Assembly (NCBI GenBank): GCA_902500775.1
Contig: CABVRZ010000001.1
Coordinates: 1 to 64,000 of the forward strand
Source: an uncultured Nitrospira sp.
Lineage (GTDB): Bacteria; Nitrospirota; Nitrospiria; Nitrospirales; Nitrospiraceae
Reading direction: 5' to 3'
DNA length: 64,000 bases
Below, one piece after another: positions 44,947-55,534 of the stretch; positions within the stretch are counted from its first letter, which is position 1, and each line of letters opens with the position of its first letter. The translations under genes were made by a program, and so were the position numbers. The notes under the pieces were generated by a model. It did not search any database. It saw nothing but the letters and a program-made list of their open reading frames with translations, and had not been told where the DNA came from.

Positions 44947-46806
44947 ATGTCATGGTCGATTCGATGGAAGGTCGCAATAGGCACACTCGTAGCGGTGGCT
45001 TGTGGTCTGCTGATCGCCGGCTGGATGACGGTCCGATCTCTTGAACAACAGTCCCTCACTCAATTCAGCGAGACCCTTGAGGCGAAGGCCAAACTCGTCG
45101 AGTACGCATTTCAGTCCCTCGTTCAGTCGTCCACGCTCCCGGTCACTCCTTCACGCCTGCAGGACACCACGCGTGATCTCGGTAGTCGATCCTCTGCACG
45201 CATCACCCTGATCGCGTCGGATGGTACCGTCCGGGCCGACAGTGCCGTCCGTGATACCGACCTCCCAGCCCTGGACAATCACACCTCACGTCCCGAAGTG
45301 ACCCAAGCATTCGCGACCGGCCAGGGACAAGATGTTCGCCCCAGCCACACAACCGGCGAACGGACGATGTATCACGCGAGACTGCTGAAAGTGCCACATG
45401 ACACCGCCCCCTGGGTGGTGCGCGTGGCCCTTCCGCTCGCCCATGTGGACCGTGCGAGCGACGAATTCAAGCACCAGCTTTTTCTTGCCCTCGGGATCGC
45501 CTTTCTCCTCGCCGTGATGCTGAGTTTTTGGCTGGCTCACAGCATTACCAAGCCCCTCTCCGAAATCGCCTCCGTCGCTCAGGCTCTGAGTTCGGGCAAT
45601 CCGGCCATACGCATCAAGACGACCGCACAGGACGAAGTGGGGCTCCTGGCGTCGACCCTGAATCAGATGGCGGATCAACTCCATACCAAAATCGAAGAGC
45701 TCTCGGAAGACCGCGCACAGCTCTTGGCCGTGCTGACCTCAATGGTTGAGGGCGTCATGGTGTTAGATGCTCGCAGCCATGTGCTACAGATCAATCCTGC
45801 ACTCGAGCGGATGTTCGGCATTGCACGGGTGGAAGCCCGCGGGCGCCCCTGCGCCGAGCTGTTTCGTCATCAACAGCTCAATACCCTCGTGTCGACGATT
45901 CTTGATACTCGCATACCGCGTGAGGATGAAATCCTGCTCCCGCTCAGTGGGCGTCATCTCCACATCGAAGCCACCCCCGCAGGAGGCGAACGGGAAAACG
46001 AAGCCTGTATCGTGCTGGTGTTTCACGACGTGACGGACTTACGACGGCTGGAAAAGATTCGGAAAGACTTTGTCGCGAATGTGTCACACGAGCTACGAAC
46101 CCCGCTGACATCGATCAAAGGATATGTCGAAGCGCTTCTGGACGGCGGCAAAGACGACCCCGCTGTCGCTGGACGATTCTTGGACATCATCCTGAAACAG
46201 AGTGACCGGCTCAATCTGATTATTGAAGATCTCCTCGAACTCTCCAAGATTGAATCGGGTCAGATCTCGCTCAAGGAGGAACCGCTCGACTTGCGAACGT
46301 TGGTGGACCGGACCCTGTCCACGATTACCCCGATTGCCAACCGAAAAGGCCATCGGCTCGTGACCACGCTTGATCCTTCATTACCCCTGATTGCAGGGGA
46401 TGACGACCGTCTTGTGCAAATCTTAACGAACCTGCTCGATAACGCGATCAAGTATACTCTCGCGGGCGGGACCATCACGATCAGTGCCACCGCAGCGCCC
46501 TCGGCCAACAGGGACGAGCCGTCTCCCAACGCGATCGACCTGATCGTCGCCGACACAGGCATCGGCATCCCCGAACGAGATCGTCCTCGTATCTTTGAGC
46601 GGTTCTACCGCGTGGATAAGGCTCGTTCGCGAGATCTGGGTGGAACCGGGTTGGGGCTCGCCATCGTCAAGCACCTCGTTGAGGGACATGGCGGCCAGGT
46701 ATGGGTCGAAGCCAATCACCCTCAAGGCAGTCGTTTCGTTGTTCGACTCCCGATCAAGGGTGGAAAGCGATTTCCCGCTCAGTGGAACCAAGACAACACG
46801 GTATAG
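44947..46806 (+). CDS. phoR: PhoR-type sensor histidine kinase
   Basis: A 619-residue membrane kinase that pairs with the regulator five bases upstream. TM1 near 10-30, a periplasmic domain of about 135 residues, TM2 near 177-197, HAMP (about 198-250), a PAS domain (about 255-365), HisKA with the H box VSHELRTPLTSIKG, and HATPase with N, G1 (DTGIGIP) and G2 (GTGLGLAIV) boxes. A large periplasmic sensor is longer than in E. coli PhoR, as in many PhoR proteins outside the enterics. The 3' end overlaps the convergent pit gene by 28 bases. Confidence 0.9.
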   Translation: MSWSIRWKVAIGTLVAVACGLLIAGWMTVRSLEQQSLTQFSETLEAKAKLVEYAFQSLVQSSTLPVTPSRLQDTTRDLGSRSSARITLIASDGTVRADSAVRDTDLPALDNHTSRPEVTQAFATGQGQDVRPSHTTGERTMYHARLLKVPHDTAPWVVRVALPLAHVDRASDEFKHQLFLALGIAFLLAVMLSFWLAHSITKPLSEIASVAQALSSGNPAIRIKTTAQDEVGLLASTLNQMADQLHTKIEELSEDRAQLLAVLTSMVEGVMVLDARSHVLQINPALERMFGIARVEARGRPCAELFRHQQLNTLVSTILDTRIPREDEILLPLSGRHLHIEATPAGGERENEACIVLVFHDVTDLRRLEKIRKDFVANVSHELRTPLTSIKGYVEALLDGGKDDPAVAGRFLDIILKQSDRLNLIIEDLLELSKIESGQISLKEEPLDLRTLVDRTLSTITPIANRKGHRLVTTLDPSLPLIAGDDDRLVQILTNLLDNAIKYTLAGGTITISATAAPSANRDEPSPNAIDLIVADTGIGIPERDRPRIFERFYRVDKARSRDLGGTGLGLAIVKHLVEGHGGQVWVEANHPQGSRFVVRLPIKGGKRFPAQWNQDNTV

Positions 46807-47771
46807 GCACCGGCTCCTAGCAGCGCAGCTCCAGGAAGGGTGAAGATCCAGGCTGAGAGGATCTTACTCGTGACCCCCCACCGAACAGCAGAGAGACGTT
46901 TGGTCGAACCGACTCCTAGGATGGACGAGGTGATCGTATGGGTCGTACTCACCGGAAGACCAAACTGAGCCGTAAACAGCAAGACCGTCGCCGCTCCCGT
47001 CTCAGCGGCAAATCCATGCACCGGTTCGAGTTTGACCATTTTCATACCCAAGGTACGGATAATGCGCCACCCACCGACGGTTGTTCCCAACCCCATCGCC
47101 AAGGCACAGGACACAATCACCCAGGTCGGCACTTCGGTCGATGTCAGTTGGCCCGAAGCCACGAGAGCCAGCGTGATGACGCCCATCACCTTTTGCGCGT
47201 CATTCGCCCCGTGACTGAACGCCATGAAGCTCGCCGAGACAAGCTGAAGCCGACTGAACAGTTTTGTCGCCACACCTCGATGAACACGGAAAAACGACCA
47301 GCTCACCAGCACCATGATAAGAAATCCCATCCCAAACCCCAACAGTGGGGACAGGATCATGGCTTCAAGAATCTTATTCAGCCCTTTGAATTGCACGACT
47401 GCCCAACCTCCATGGGCAACTGCCGCACCCACGAGGCCACCGATTAATGCGTGAGAAGAACTCGTCGGAAGCCCAAGAATCAACGTGAACAGATTCCAGC
47501 AGATGGCACCCGCCATTGCACCAGCCACGACGACGTTTGTAATCGCGTCTGGAAACACAATTCCACCGCCGATCATTTTCGCAACGGCGGTCGAAAAGAA
47601 GGCACCGGCAACGTTGAGTGCCCCGGCCAGCAATACCGCTGTCAGCGGTCTCAGGACGCGCGTGGAGACAACCGTCGCCACGGCGTTCGCACAATCGTGC
47701 CATCCGTTCGAGAAATCGAACAGCAGGGCCAACACCACAGTCGCCAACAATAATCCGCTTAATTCAGGCAT
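46779..47771 (-). CDS. pit: Pit-family inorganic phosphate transporter
   Basis: A 330-residue polytopic carrier for phosphate, usually as a metal-phosphate complex with proton symport. Both Pit signatures are present: FSNGWHDCANAVATVVSTR near the start and FSHGANDAQKVMGV near residue 195, with about ten TM helices. ATG 47771 is preferred; a TTG two codons earlier is possible. It lies 102 bases after the DUF47 gene on the same strand, a common pairing in which the PhoU-like protein modulates the transporter. Its stop end overlaps phoR by 28 bases. Confidence 0.95.
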   Translation of the reverse strand: MPELSGLLLATVVLALLFDFSNGWHDCANAVATVVSTRVLRPLTAVLLAGALNVAGAFFSTAVAKMIGGGIVFPDAITNVVVAGAMAGAICWNLFTLILGLPTSSSHALIGGLVGAAVAHGGWAVVQFKGLNKILEAMILSPLLGFGMGFLIMVLVSWSFFRVHRGVATKLFSRLQLVSASFMAFSHGANDAQKVMGVITLALVASGQLTSTEVPTWVIVSCALAMGLGTTVGGWRIIRTLGMKMVKLEPVHGFAAETGAATVLLFTAQFGLPVSTTHTITSSILGVGSTKRLSAVRWGVTSKILSAWIFTLPGAALLGAGAYTVLSWFH

Positions 47772-47873
47772 GGGCAATCTCGTTCTTGTTCAGAAAAACA
47801 GAGTGGGGTCACTGACCTGCGAGGGAGAGTCCTCGAATTGTACGCCCTGAGAATATCGTCTGATTAGAAGCAC

Positions 47874-48494
47874 CTACGCCTGCTTGAGGACGATACATTC
47901 GATCACGTTGGCGACGTCCTCACAGCGATCGGTTCCCTCTTCAAAGGTCTCGTAGATCTCCTTCCACTTGATGACGGCGATCGGGTTCGTTTCTTTTTCG
48001 AAGAGCGCGGAAATCGCGTCACGGGAGACCCGATCGGCTTCATTCTCGAGACTGTTCACCTCGACGCTGTACTGCTTCACTTCTTCATGCGACATGCTGA
48101 TCCGATCCACGCCGCGCCCTACCGCGACGGACGCCCGATGAAGGATATCCGCCAACCGAATCGAACAGGGCGTCGGCCGTTCGATCTTATAGATGGCAAA
48201 TCGATCTGCCACCGCCTCAATCGCATCAAGGATGTCGTCCAACGCACTGGCGAGATCATGGATATCTTCCCGATCAATCGGCGTGATGAAGGTTTGATTG
48301 AGGCGCAGGGCAATGTCATGGGTGATGCCATCCCCGATGTGCTCTACCTCTTTAATGCGTGCAATTTTCTCCTTGATATTCGTGTAGTCTTCCATCAGGC
48401 CCTTAAGCAACCGACTACCTTCAATCACATTGTGGGCCGCCTTTTTAAACAGTTCAAAAAAGGCTTCCTCTTTGGGAAGTATGCTGAAGATCAT
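47874..48494 (-). CDS. PhoU-like DUF47 protein
   Basis: A 206-residue all-helical protein of the DUF47/TIGR00153 family, related to PhoU. Landmarks: FFELFKKAAHNVIEGSRLL, IKEVEHIGDGITHDIALRLN, the metal-binding-type FITPIDREDIHDLASALDDILD and WKEIYETFEEGTDRCEDVANV (only as landmark regions). Such proteins sit beside Pit transporters and are thought to regulate phosphate uptake. AGGAG lies about eleven bases before the ATG. It is the first gene of a two-gene unit with pit. Confidence 0.92.
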   Translation of the reverse strand: MIFSILPKEEAFFELFKKAAHNVIEGSRLLKGLMEDYTNIKEKIARIKEVEHIGDGITHDIALRLNQTFITPIDREDIHDLASALDDILDAIEAVADRFAIYKIERPTPCSIRLADILHRASVAVGRGVDRISMSHEEVKQYSVEVNSLENEADRVSRDAISALFEKETNPIAVIKWKEIYETFEEGTDRCEDVANVIECIVLKQA

Positions 48495-48571
48495 GATCCG
48501 CTGTACTCCTGAATCAGGCGCTCACTCCAAGGGGAGAGCAGGTACTGGTCTGCCCCTCTTGATCATTGTCG

Positions 48572-49576
48572 TTACCACCGCACAAGACTCGTGGCCCAAG
48601 TTAGCCCTCCACCAAAGCTCCCCAGGAGTACCAACTCTCCCGGTGCAATATGTCCATTTCGGACAGCATCATCCAACGCGATCGGAAGCGAAGCTGAAGA
48701 CGTATTGCCATACCGCTCAATCACTGATGCGACCCTGGACCGCTCAATCCCTAATCGATTGGCGATCTGATCCAAGATGCGTCCGTTCGCCTGGTGCAAT
48801 ACCATCTGCCTCAGATCCTCCGCACCTACACCGAACTCCTTCAAGATATCGTGTACGGCCTGTTCAACTCGCCGGATCGCAACTCGAAACAGCGACGAGC
48901 CTCGCATCCGCAACATATGCTCTCGCTTCTTGACGGTATCTGCCGATGCCGGGCTCCGTGACCCTCCACTCGGGATTCGAATGAGTCCGTGAGACGCCCC
49001 ATCCGCATACAGTCTGATTCCAAGGATCCCTCGCCACTCCGGGGTGGAATCAGGCTCTCCTCGAAGGACGGCGGCCCCGGCTCCATCTCCGAATAACAGC
49101 GCGGTCGCAGGATCCTGACCGTCGAGCGTACGAGACTTCACCTCAGCCGCCACAACCAGACAGGTCTTCACCTGGCCGCTTTGAATCATGGCCTGTGCCA
49201 TAGAAAGCCCGTACAAAAATCCCGAGCAGGAGGCGGACACATCAAAGGCCCCCACCTGCTTGCAACCCAAGCCTCGTTGCACCAAGCAGGCCGTCGACGG
49301 GAACGCCATGTCCGGGGAAGTCGTAGACAAGACTATCGCATCAATGGCCGAGGCCTCACAGCCCGCAGCCTCCAGCGCCCGGCGCCCCGCCACTATCGCC
49401 AGGTCGGATGTAGCCTCCTGGTCCCCCGCCCAATGACGAGAGCGAATCCCGGTCAACCGTCGGATGTTGGTCGGGGATACCCCGACAGTCTGAGCAAGCT
49501 CTTCGTTCGACACAACTCGAGATGGAAGGTAGCTCCCCGTTCCAATCACTCGTGTTCGAATCATGGCCCTACCCAT
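48572..49576 (-). CDS. fabH: Beta-ketoacyl-ACP synthase III (FabH)
   Basis: Condenses acetyl-CoA (or another acyl-CoA starter) with malonyl-ACP to begin fatty acid synthesis. About 334 residues. The catalytic triad is visible: Cys in DVSASCSGFLYGL, His in VLHQANGRILDQIA and Asn in ERYGNTSSASLP. Other family features are FGDGAGAAVLRG and the C-terminal LGSFGGGLTW. Two starts are possible: ATG 49576, with GAAG at six bases, or ATG 49564 (MIRTRVIGTG), which fits the family length better. It stands alone rather than in a fab cluster, so it could also make a specialised starter unit. Confidence 0.92.
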   Translation of the reverse strand: MGRAMIRTRVIGTGSYLPSRVVSNEELAQTVGVSPTNIRRLTGIRSRHWAGDQEATSDLAIVAGRRALEAAGCEASAIDAIVLSTTSPDMAFPSTACLVQRGLGCKQVGAFDVSASCSGFLYGLSMAQAMIQSGQVKTCLVVAAEVKSRTLDGQDPATALLFGDGAGAAVLRGEPDSTPEWRGILGIRLYADGASHGLIRIPSGGSRSPASADTVKKREHMLRMRGSSLFRVAIRRVEQAVHDILKEFGVGAEDLRQMVLHQANGRILDQIANRLGIERSRVASVIERYGNTSSASLPIALDDAVRNGHIAPGELVLLGSFGGGLTWATSLVRW

Positions 49577-49708
49577 TTACTTCTTCAATCACCTACGATA
49601 CACCTTGCCAGAACCCAGATGCGGAGCGGGATTATAGGGACGGTTAGGCAGGGAGGTCAACAAAACCGCGCCCCCGATTGCTTTTTCTCTGTATCCTTGT
49701 TATCTCTG

Positions 49709-50704
49709 ATGATGCCGACGCCGCCTATGCACACAGATTTCCCCACTCACTTCAGGCCATCCGGTCTCTGCTTGGCGACCTGGCTGGGCCTCCACTGCCT
49801 GCTGCTGGCCTCCTGCGCCGGCGATCTTTCCGTTCATGACGTCCGGAGTGGAATCAAGAAAGCTCTGAGTGGGACAGACGAGCAAATCTTTCTCGGAGAT
49901 ACGGTCGATAACCACTACCACCCCAATGTGATCATGAAGCGTGGCGAAGCCTACTTCGAGAAGGAAGAGTATTCGGAAGCACTCGTTGAATATAAGCACT
50001 TCCTGGAACTTCATCGGAATCACGTTCTCGCCCCCTATGCTGCCTTCAGGATTGGCGAGATTCATTTCAAGATGGCGAAGACGATCGATCGCGACCCTGA
50101 ACCAATGCAAAAGGCGATCACCGCTTTTGAGCAGATGCAGAGGGAATTTCCCGGAAGTCGCTATGACACGCAAGCACAGCAAAAACTCGACGAATGTCAC
50201 GATTGGCTGGCACAGATGCATCTCTTTGTGGGACAGTTCTACTACCGGAGAGGCTCGTACCTGGCGGCCGCACACCGATTCGATCAGGTACTCAATGCCT
50301 ATCCCGACAAACCTGTCGCCTCAGACGCCTTGTACTTTCTCGCCAAGTCGTACCACGAGATGGGAGCGGACGATTGGGCAAGAGATCAACTCATGGTCTT
50401 GGTGGAAAAACACCCAGATAGCAAATTCGCCAGCGATGGGAAGGATCTACTCGCTAAAATCAGTTCGGCTCAGCCAACAACACTGTTGGCACAGCAAGCG
50501 GACTCAGCGTTGCTCTCGGATGCTGGTTCGGGCATCGCACGAAACAGCCAATCCAGTTTCTCCGCTCAACCCTCTGCCGGTTCTGTTCCACCATCTTTGA
50601 CGCGTACACTTGATGCCCCACCATCACTCGATCCCCTTAAGGGCCCTGCAGCCAATTCACTGCGATCCGGATTCACCGCTTGTCGACTTGGCGCCTGGTG
50701 CTAA
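49709..50704 (+). CDS. bamD: BamD-like outer-membrane assembly lipoprotein
   Basis: A 331-residue lipoprotein: signal peptide with lipobox LLASC, then TPR-like repeats typical of BamD/YfiO: IMKRGEAYFEKEEYSEALVEYKHF, PYAAFRIGEIHF, AITAFEQMQREFPGS, and QFYYRRGSYLAAAHRFDQVL (landmarks). BamD is the essential lipoprotein of the beta-barrel assembly machine and contacts BamA. A Ser/Pro/Ala-rich, probably disordered tail of about 75 residues follows the repeats and is longer than usual. The start is uncertain among ATG 49709, 49712 and 49727; none has a ribosome binding site. The open frame upstream overlaps fabH in antisense. Confidence 0.87.
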   Translation: MMPTPPMHTDFPTHFRPSGLCLATWLGLHCLLLASCAGDLSVHDVRSGIKKALSGTDEQIFLGDTVDNHYHPNVIMKRGEAYFEKEEYSEALVEYKHFLELHRNHVLAPYAAFRIGEIHFKMAKTIDRDPEPMQKAITAFEQMQREFPGSRYDTQAQQKLDECHDWLAQMHLFVGQFYYRRGSYLAAAHRFDQVLNAYPDKPVASDALYFLAKSYHEMGADDWARDQLMVLVEKHPDSKFASDGKDLLAKISSAQPTTLLAQQADSALLSDAGSGIARNSQSSFSAQPSAGSVPPSLTRTLDAPPSLDPLKGPAANSLRSGFTACRLGAWC

Positions 50705-50797
50705 CCCGAAAGGACCGAGTCCCGAGCATTGAGTAGAGGGACGACTACTTGATGAAGACAGGGGGGGTGATCGAATCAGGTTTGCAGATAACCTCGT

Positions 50798-51544
50798 TCA
50801 CTGTCCCAGATACCAACCGATTCCGTATCGCTCCAAGAAGCTGGTGATGATTGTCAACGAATTGGCGTAGATCATCACCCCCACGACGATCAGCAGCACC
50901 CCACTCACGGTTGAGACACCCCACAAATAGGCCCGTACCTCTTTGAAGTAGGCTAAAAACCGATCGACGCCCAATGCCGTCAGAAACAACGGCAGCCCCA
51001 AGCCCAACGAGTAAAAGGTCAACAACACGACCCCACTGAACAATGAATCGGTCGTGCTCGCATAGAGCAGAATCGATCCCAGAACCGGTCCCACGCAGGG
51101 CGTCCATCCGGCCGCAAATGCCACACCGATCAAGAACGACCCCAAGTACCCAGCCGGTCGATTACGAAACTGATACCGATGCTCCATCTTGAGGAACGTG
51201 AGGTTGAGAATCCCGAGCAAGTACAGCCCAAACAGAATGATCACCACACCGCCAATGCGGCGGATGAGATCTTGATGACTAATCAACACCTGTCCTAAAA
51301 AACTCGCCGAGGCGCCAAAGGCAATGAACACCGATGAAAACCCGCCGATAAAGAGCAAAGAATTGACAATGATTGCCTTCTTGAATTTTTCACGTTCGGA
51401 GGCATCGGTGAGTTGTTCCACTGAGAGTCCGGTGATGTAGGAAATGTAGCTCGGCACCAGCGGGAGAACACATGGGGACACGAACGACAGGAGTCCCGCG
51501 GAAAAGGCTGCAATCAGTGAAATCTGTGGAATTGACTGCGTCAT
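50798..51544 (-). CDS. ccdA: CcdA-type cytochrome c biogenesis protein
   Basis: A 248-residue inner-membrane thiol transporter with six TM helices. The two redox Cys are visible in SPCVLPLVP (about Cys25) and TPCVGP (about Cys151). CcdA passes reducing power from cytoplasmic thioredoxin to periplasmic thioredoxin-like proteins that keep apocytochrome c CXXCH motifs reduced. This fits the many c-type cytochromes of the window and the thioredoxin-like gene upstream. Its ATG overlaps the stop of the preceding small frame (ATGA). Confidence 0.93.
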   Translation of the reverse strand: MTQSIPQISLIAAFSAGLLSFVSPCVLPLVPSYISYITGLSVEQLTDASEREKFKKAIIVNSLLFIGGFSSVFIAFGASASFLGQVLISHQDLIRRIGGVVIILFGLYLLGILNLTFLKMEHRYQFRNRPAGYLGSFLIGVAFAAGWTPCVGPVLGSILLYASTTDSLFSGVVLLTFYSLGLGLPLFLTALGVDRFLAYFKEVRAYLWGVSTVSGVLLIVVGVMIYANSLTIITSFLERYGIGWYLGQ

Positions 51545-51786
51545 CGCATACCCACATTATTTATGACGGTTTGTGCCCCATCGCCCACCTCAGGGTCCTG
51601 AGCATCGCCGAGGAACGAAACCGACTTGAGGCTCCGCATGCCCGTCTCACCTGGCGTCAAGGGATTGAGGAATACACGAAACAGCATCTCAAGGTCGCGA
51701 GGAACGAGCTTGCCCACCTGGTCGCAGAAAACTTGCGGCCAGGCTAGCCGCAGCGGCGTGTCGGTAGTTGCAGTAGGCGTGTTCAT
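51541..51786 (-). CDS. Possible small protein in the ccdA operon
   Basis: An 81-residue frame that fills the gap between the thioredoxin-like gene and ccdA, with its stop overlapping the ccdA start as ATGA and its ATG 15 bases after the previous stop. This tight fit is the only support. The sequence (PQVFCDQVGKLVPRDLEMLF, then VSFLGDAQDPEVGDGAQTV) has no family I know, no TM helix and no ribosome binding site. Confidence 0.45.
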   Translation of the reverse strand: MNTPTATTDTPLRLAWPQVFCDQVGKLVPRDLEMLFRVFLNPLTPGETGMRSLKSVSFLGDAQDPEVGDGAQTVINNVGMR

Positions 51787-51801
51787 AAATACATGTGTGG
51801 G

Positions 51802-52359
51802 TTAGGACTTCATCAGCGCATGAATCAAGGAACGAGCCTCTGGCGAGTCCCAATCGCGCGCGCCAAATATTTTTTGCCGTACGACCCCTTGGCGATCGAC
51901 CATGAAGGTGATCGGGATCGTCCGTGCGCCATAGGCCAGTCCAACCCGATACTCCGAGTCATGAAGAATCGGGAAGGTAAAGCCCATCTGCTTCTGGAAC
52001 GGGCGTGTCACGGCTACTCCCTGGGGATCCGTCGACACGGCTAAAATCTCGAACTGTCCTCTCGGTAATGTGCGATAGAGTTGTTCCATCGCCGGCATCT
52101 CGACTCGACAAGGTCCGCACCACGTGGCCCAGAAATTCAGCAGCACAACTTTCCCTTTGAGCTGCGATAAGCTGATGACGTTTCCCTCGAGGTCTCGCAA
52201 CATGAAATTCGGGGCTTCATCGCCGACGTGGACGACTCCGCGTTCAGCATCCGCCCGCTTGACCACTTGCGGTGGTTGCGCATCGACCACCGACGCCATG
52301 ACTAACCCACCAATCGCGAGAGCCGTGGAGAGAAGCACGCTCGTTCGACGAGACTTCAT
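51802..52359 (-). CDS. TlpA/ResA-like periplasmic thioredoxin
   Basis: A 185-residue exported thiol-disulfide oxidoreductase: N-terminal signal or anchor (about 6-28), then a TlpA/ResA-type thioredoxin fold with GDEAPNFMLRDLEGN, the active site FWATWCGPCRVEM, and the cis-Pro segment RTIPITFMVD. ResA proteins reduce apocytochrome c before haem attachment, using electrons delivered by CcdA, whose gene follows. ATG 52359 (MKSRR) places the charged residues at the start of the signal; a start five codons earlier is possible. Confidence 0.9.
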   Translation of the reverse strand: MKSRRTSVLLSTALAIGGLVMASVVDAQPPQVVKRADAERGVVHVGDEAPNFMLRDLEGNVISLSQLKGKVVLLNFWATWCGPCRVEMPAMEQLYRTLPRGQFEILAVSTDPQGVAVTRPFQKQMGFTFPILHDSEYRVGLAYGARTIPITFMVDRQGVVRQKIFGARDWDSPEARSLIHALMKS

Positions 52360-52663
52360 ATCTATGCCCAGCACTTCATTTCGAGGGTTTCACCTTTGCA
52401 AGGGTTAGAGGCTACGCAACAATCACGCATCTATCGACATCCGCCATGTTATGTTACAAGTCCCTAAAATCCTGAGTCAAGCAAACGAGGCATGCCAGTT
52501 TTTCCTACGAAAGAGTGATACGAAATGATGGACAAAGCCAACCAATTTCCTCTAAAATATAACTTGTTTGTGCGTGGCTTGTCTCAGCAGTATTTTCTCA
52601 CATTGACACAATCCTCAGACAGACCAGCGCGGGATTTCTACAACCTCAACCCACGAGGGGCAT
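52360..52663. other. Intergenic region upstream of metK
   Basis: No supported gene in about 300 bases. It separates the divergent thioredoxin-like gene and metK and must hold both promoters. I looked for a SAM or SAH riboswitch before metK and could not recognise one. Confidence 0.5.
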
Positions 52664-53812
52664 ATGCGAGACAATTTTCTCTTTACCTCTGAGTCGGTGA
52701 CTGAAGGGCATCCCGATAAAATCGCCGACCAAATCTCAGACGGCATCTTAGATGCCATTATCGCACAGGATAAATATTCTCGTGTCGCCTGCGAGACGAT
52801 CCTCACCACCGGGATCGCCCTGGTAGCGGGCGAAATCTCGACCAAGGCCTATGTTGAAATCCCGGACATTATCCGGGAAGTCATCAAAGAGGTCGGGTAT
52901 TGCGATGCGTCGTGGGGGTTCGACTATCATACCTGCTCGGTTCTCACCGCCATTCACCAACAATCCGGCGATATTTCCATGGGAGTAGACTCCGGCGGAG
53001 CCGGCGATCAGGGCTTGATGTTCGGCTATGCCACCAATGAAACGAATGAGCTCATGCCGATGCCCATCGTCTTGGCTCACCGGTTGACCAAGCGTCTCGC
53101 CGAAGTGCGCAAAAAGAACATTCTCAAGTGGGTAAGACCAGACGGCAAATCTCAGGTCACCGTCGAATATAAGAAGGGCAAACCCGTTCGGATCGATACA
53201 ATCGTCGTCTCCACACAACACAGCCCCGATGTGACCAATAAGCAAATCGAACGGGATATCATGGAAAAGGTGATCAAGCCGGTCATGCCGAAGGGCCTGT
53301 ATGACCCGACCGGTGTGAAGCATCACATCAACCCGACTGGTCGATTCGTGGTCGGCGGCCCCATGGGCGACACCGGTCTCACCGGGCGTAAGATCATCGT
53401 GGACACCTATGGCGGCCATGGCAGCCATGGCGGTGGAGCCTTCTCCGGAAAAGATCCAACAAAGGTCGATCGATCTGCTTCCTACATGGCACGCTATATC
53501 GCAAAGAACCTGGTCGCTGCTGGATTGGCCGAAAAATGTGAGGTGCAGTTGGCCTATGCCATCGGCGTCGCCGATCCCGTTTCCGTGCTGGTCGATACCA
53601 AAGGCACGGAAAAGGTATCCGTTGATCAGCTCGACAAACTCGTGCGCAAACACTTCCCCATGACGCCACGTGGCATCATTGATCATCTCAAGCTTCGCCG
53701 GCCAATTTTCAAAAAGACGGCGGCCTATGGGCACTTCGGCCGCAACGAGCCTGAGTTTACCTGGGAGAAAACCGACAAGGCCAAGGCCCTGAGCAAGGAC
53801 GCCAGACTATAA
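52664..53812 (+). CDS. metK: S-adenosylmethionine synthase
   Basis: Makes SAM from methionine and ATP. 382 residues with the family landmarks [14 protein letters not shown] at the N-terminus, [13 protein letters not shown] in the centre, a Lys-containing [24 protein letters not shown] (landmark region only) and [18 protein letters not shown] near residue 250. Length is normal for bacterial MetK. GAGGGGCAT precedes the ATG. It is followed after 120 bases by ahcY; together they form and recycle the methyl donor needed by the radical SAM hopanoid enzyme and other methyltransferases. Confidence 0.98.
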   Translation: MRDNFLFTSESVTEGHPDKIADQISDGILDAIIAQDKYSRVACETILTTGIALVAGEISTKAYVEIPDIIREVIKEVGYCDASWGFDYHTCSVLTAIHQQSGDISMGVDSGGAGDQGLMFGYATNETNELMPMPIVLAHRLTKRLAEVRKKNILKWVRPDGKSQVTVEYKKGKPVRIDTIVVSTQHSPDVTNKQIERDIMEKVIKPVMPKGLYDPTGVKHHINPTGRFVVGGPMGDTGLTGRKIIVDTYGGHGSHGGGAFSGKDPTKVDRSASYMARYIAKNLVAAGLAEKCEVQLAYAIGVADPVSVLVDTKGTEKVSVDQLDKLVRKHFPMTPRGIIDHLKLRRPIFKKTAAYGHFGRNEPEFTWEKTDKAKALSKDARL

Positions 53813-53821
53813 GCTTCGTGA

Positions 53822-55192
<1,371 letters not shown>

Positions 55193-55193
55193 C

Positions 55194-55316
55194 AGGATGC
55201 TGAAAATGCCCCCCAGCGTTGTTCTCCGTCGCCCGTCTCCCTGCAACGTACCGCAAGGGTACGCTTCGGTCGCCGAACTCCCTGCGGCCTAGCCGGGATG
55301 CCATTTTGAGCATCCT
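55194..55316. repeat. Palindromic intergenic repeat element, copy 2
   Basis: A 123-bp element with terminal inverted repeats aggatgctgaaaatg (55194-55208) and cattttgagcatcct (55302-55316), 14 of 15 matching. It begins right after the ahcY stop. The ends match those of the element at 42739-42913, while the interiors differ. Inside is a CGTACC/GGTACG hairpin. Confidence 0.7.
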
Positions 55317-55398
55317 GATTCGGGCGATGCTCGCGGGGTCAAGAGCGCGCGCAGAGGAGAGTACCCGAGCCGCGCAGCAGTAGAGAGGAAAAAGAAAG

Positions 55399-55424
55399 GG
55401 CCGCCTGAAGAAGGCGGCCTTTTT
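55399..55424 (+). terminator. Rho-independent terminator after ahcY
   Basis: GGCCGCC and GGCGGCC pair perfectly around a TGAAGAA loop and are followed by TTTTTATTT. The stem is preceded by AAA, so it could also act on the minus strand. Confidence 0.85.
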
Positions 55425-55534
55425 ATTTGTGAGTGAGCTTGCACATTCTCTCCCGCTGGGACCCTTTGGAGCTTGCTTGACAAGCCGATTGCAATCTCAT
55501 GAAGGAGTGGTAGAGTGAGGGCAAAGAGGGCTCT

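Noticed and set aside
49181-49708. N-terminal 176 codons of the long open frame ahead of bamD
   Set aside because: This part is the antisense of fabH; the signal peptide and lipobox place the BamD start at about 49709.
52360-52663. SAM or SAH riboswitch before metK
   Set aside because: I could not recognise the conserved core of any known class; a covariance-model search would decide.
52748-53734. 328-codon minus-strand frame opposite metK
   Set aside because: Antisense shadow of a clearly recognisable metK.
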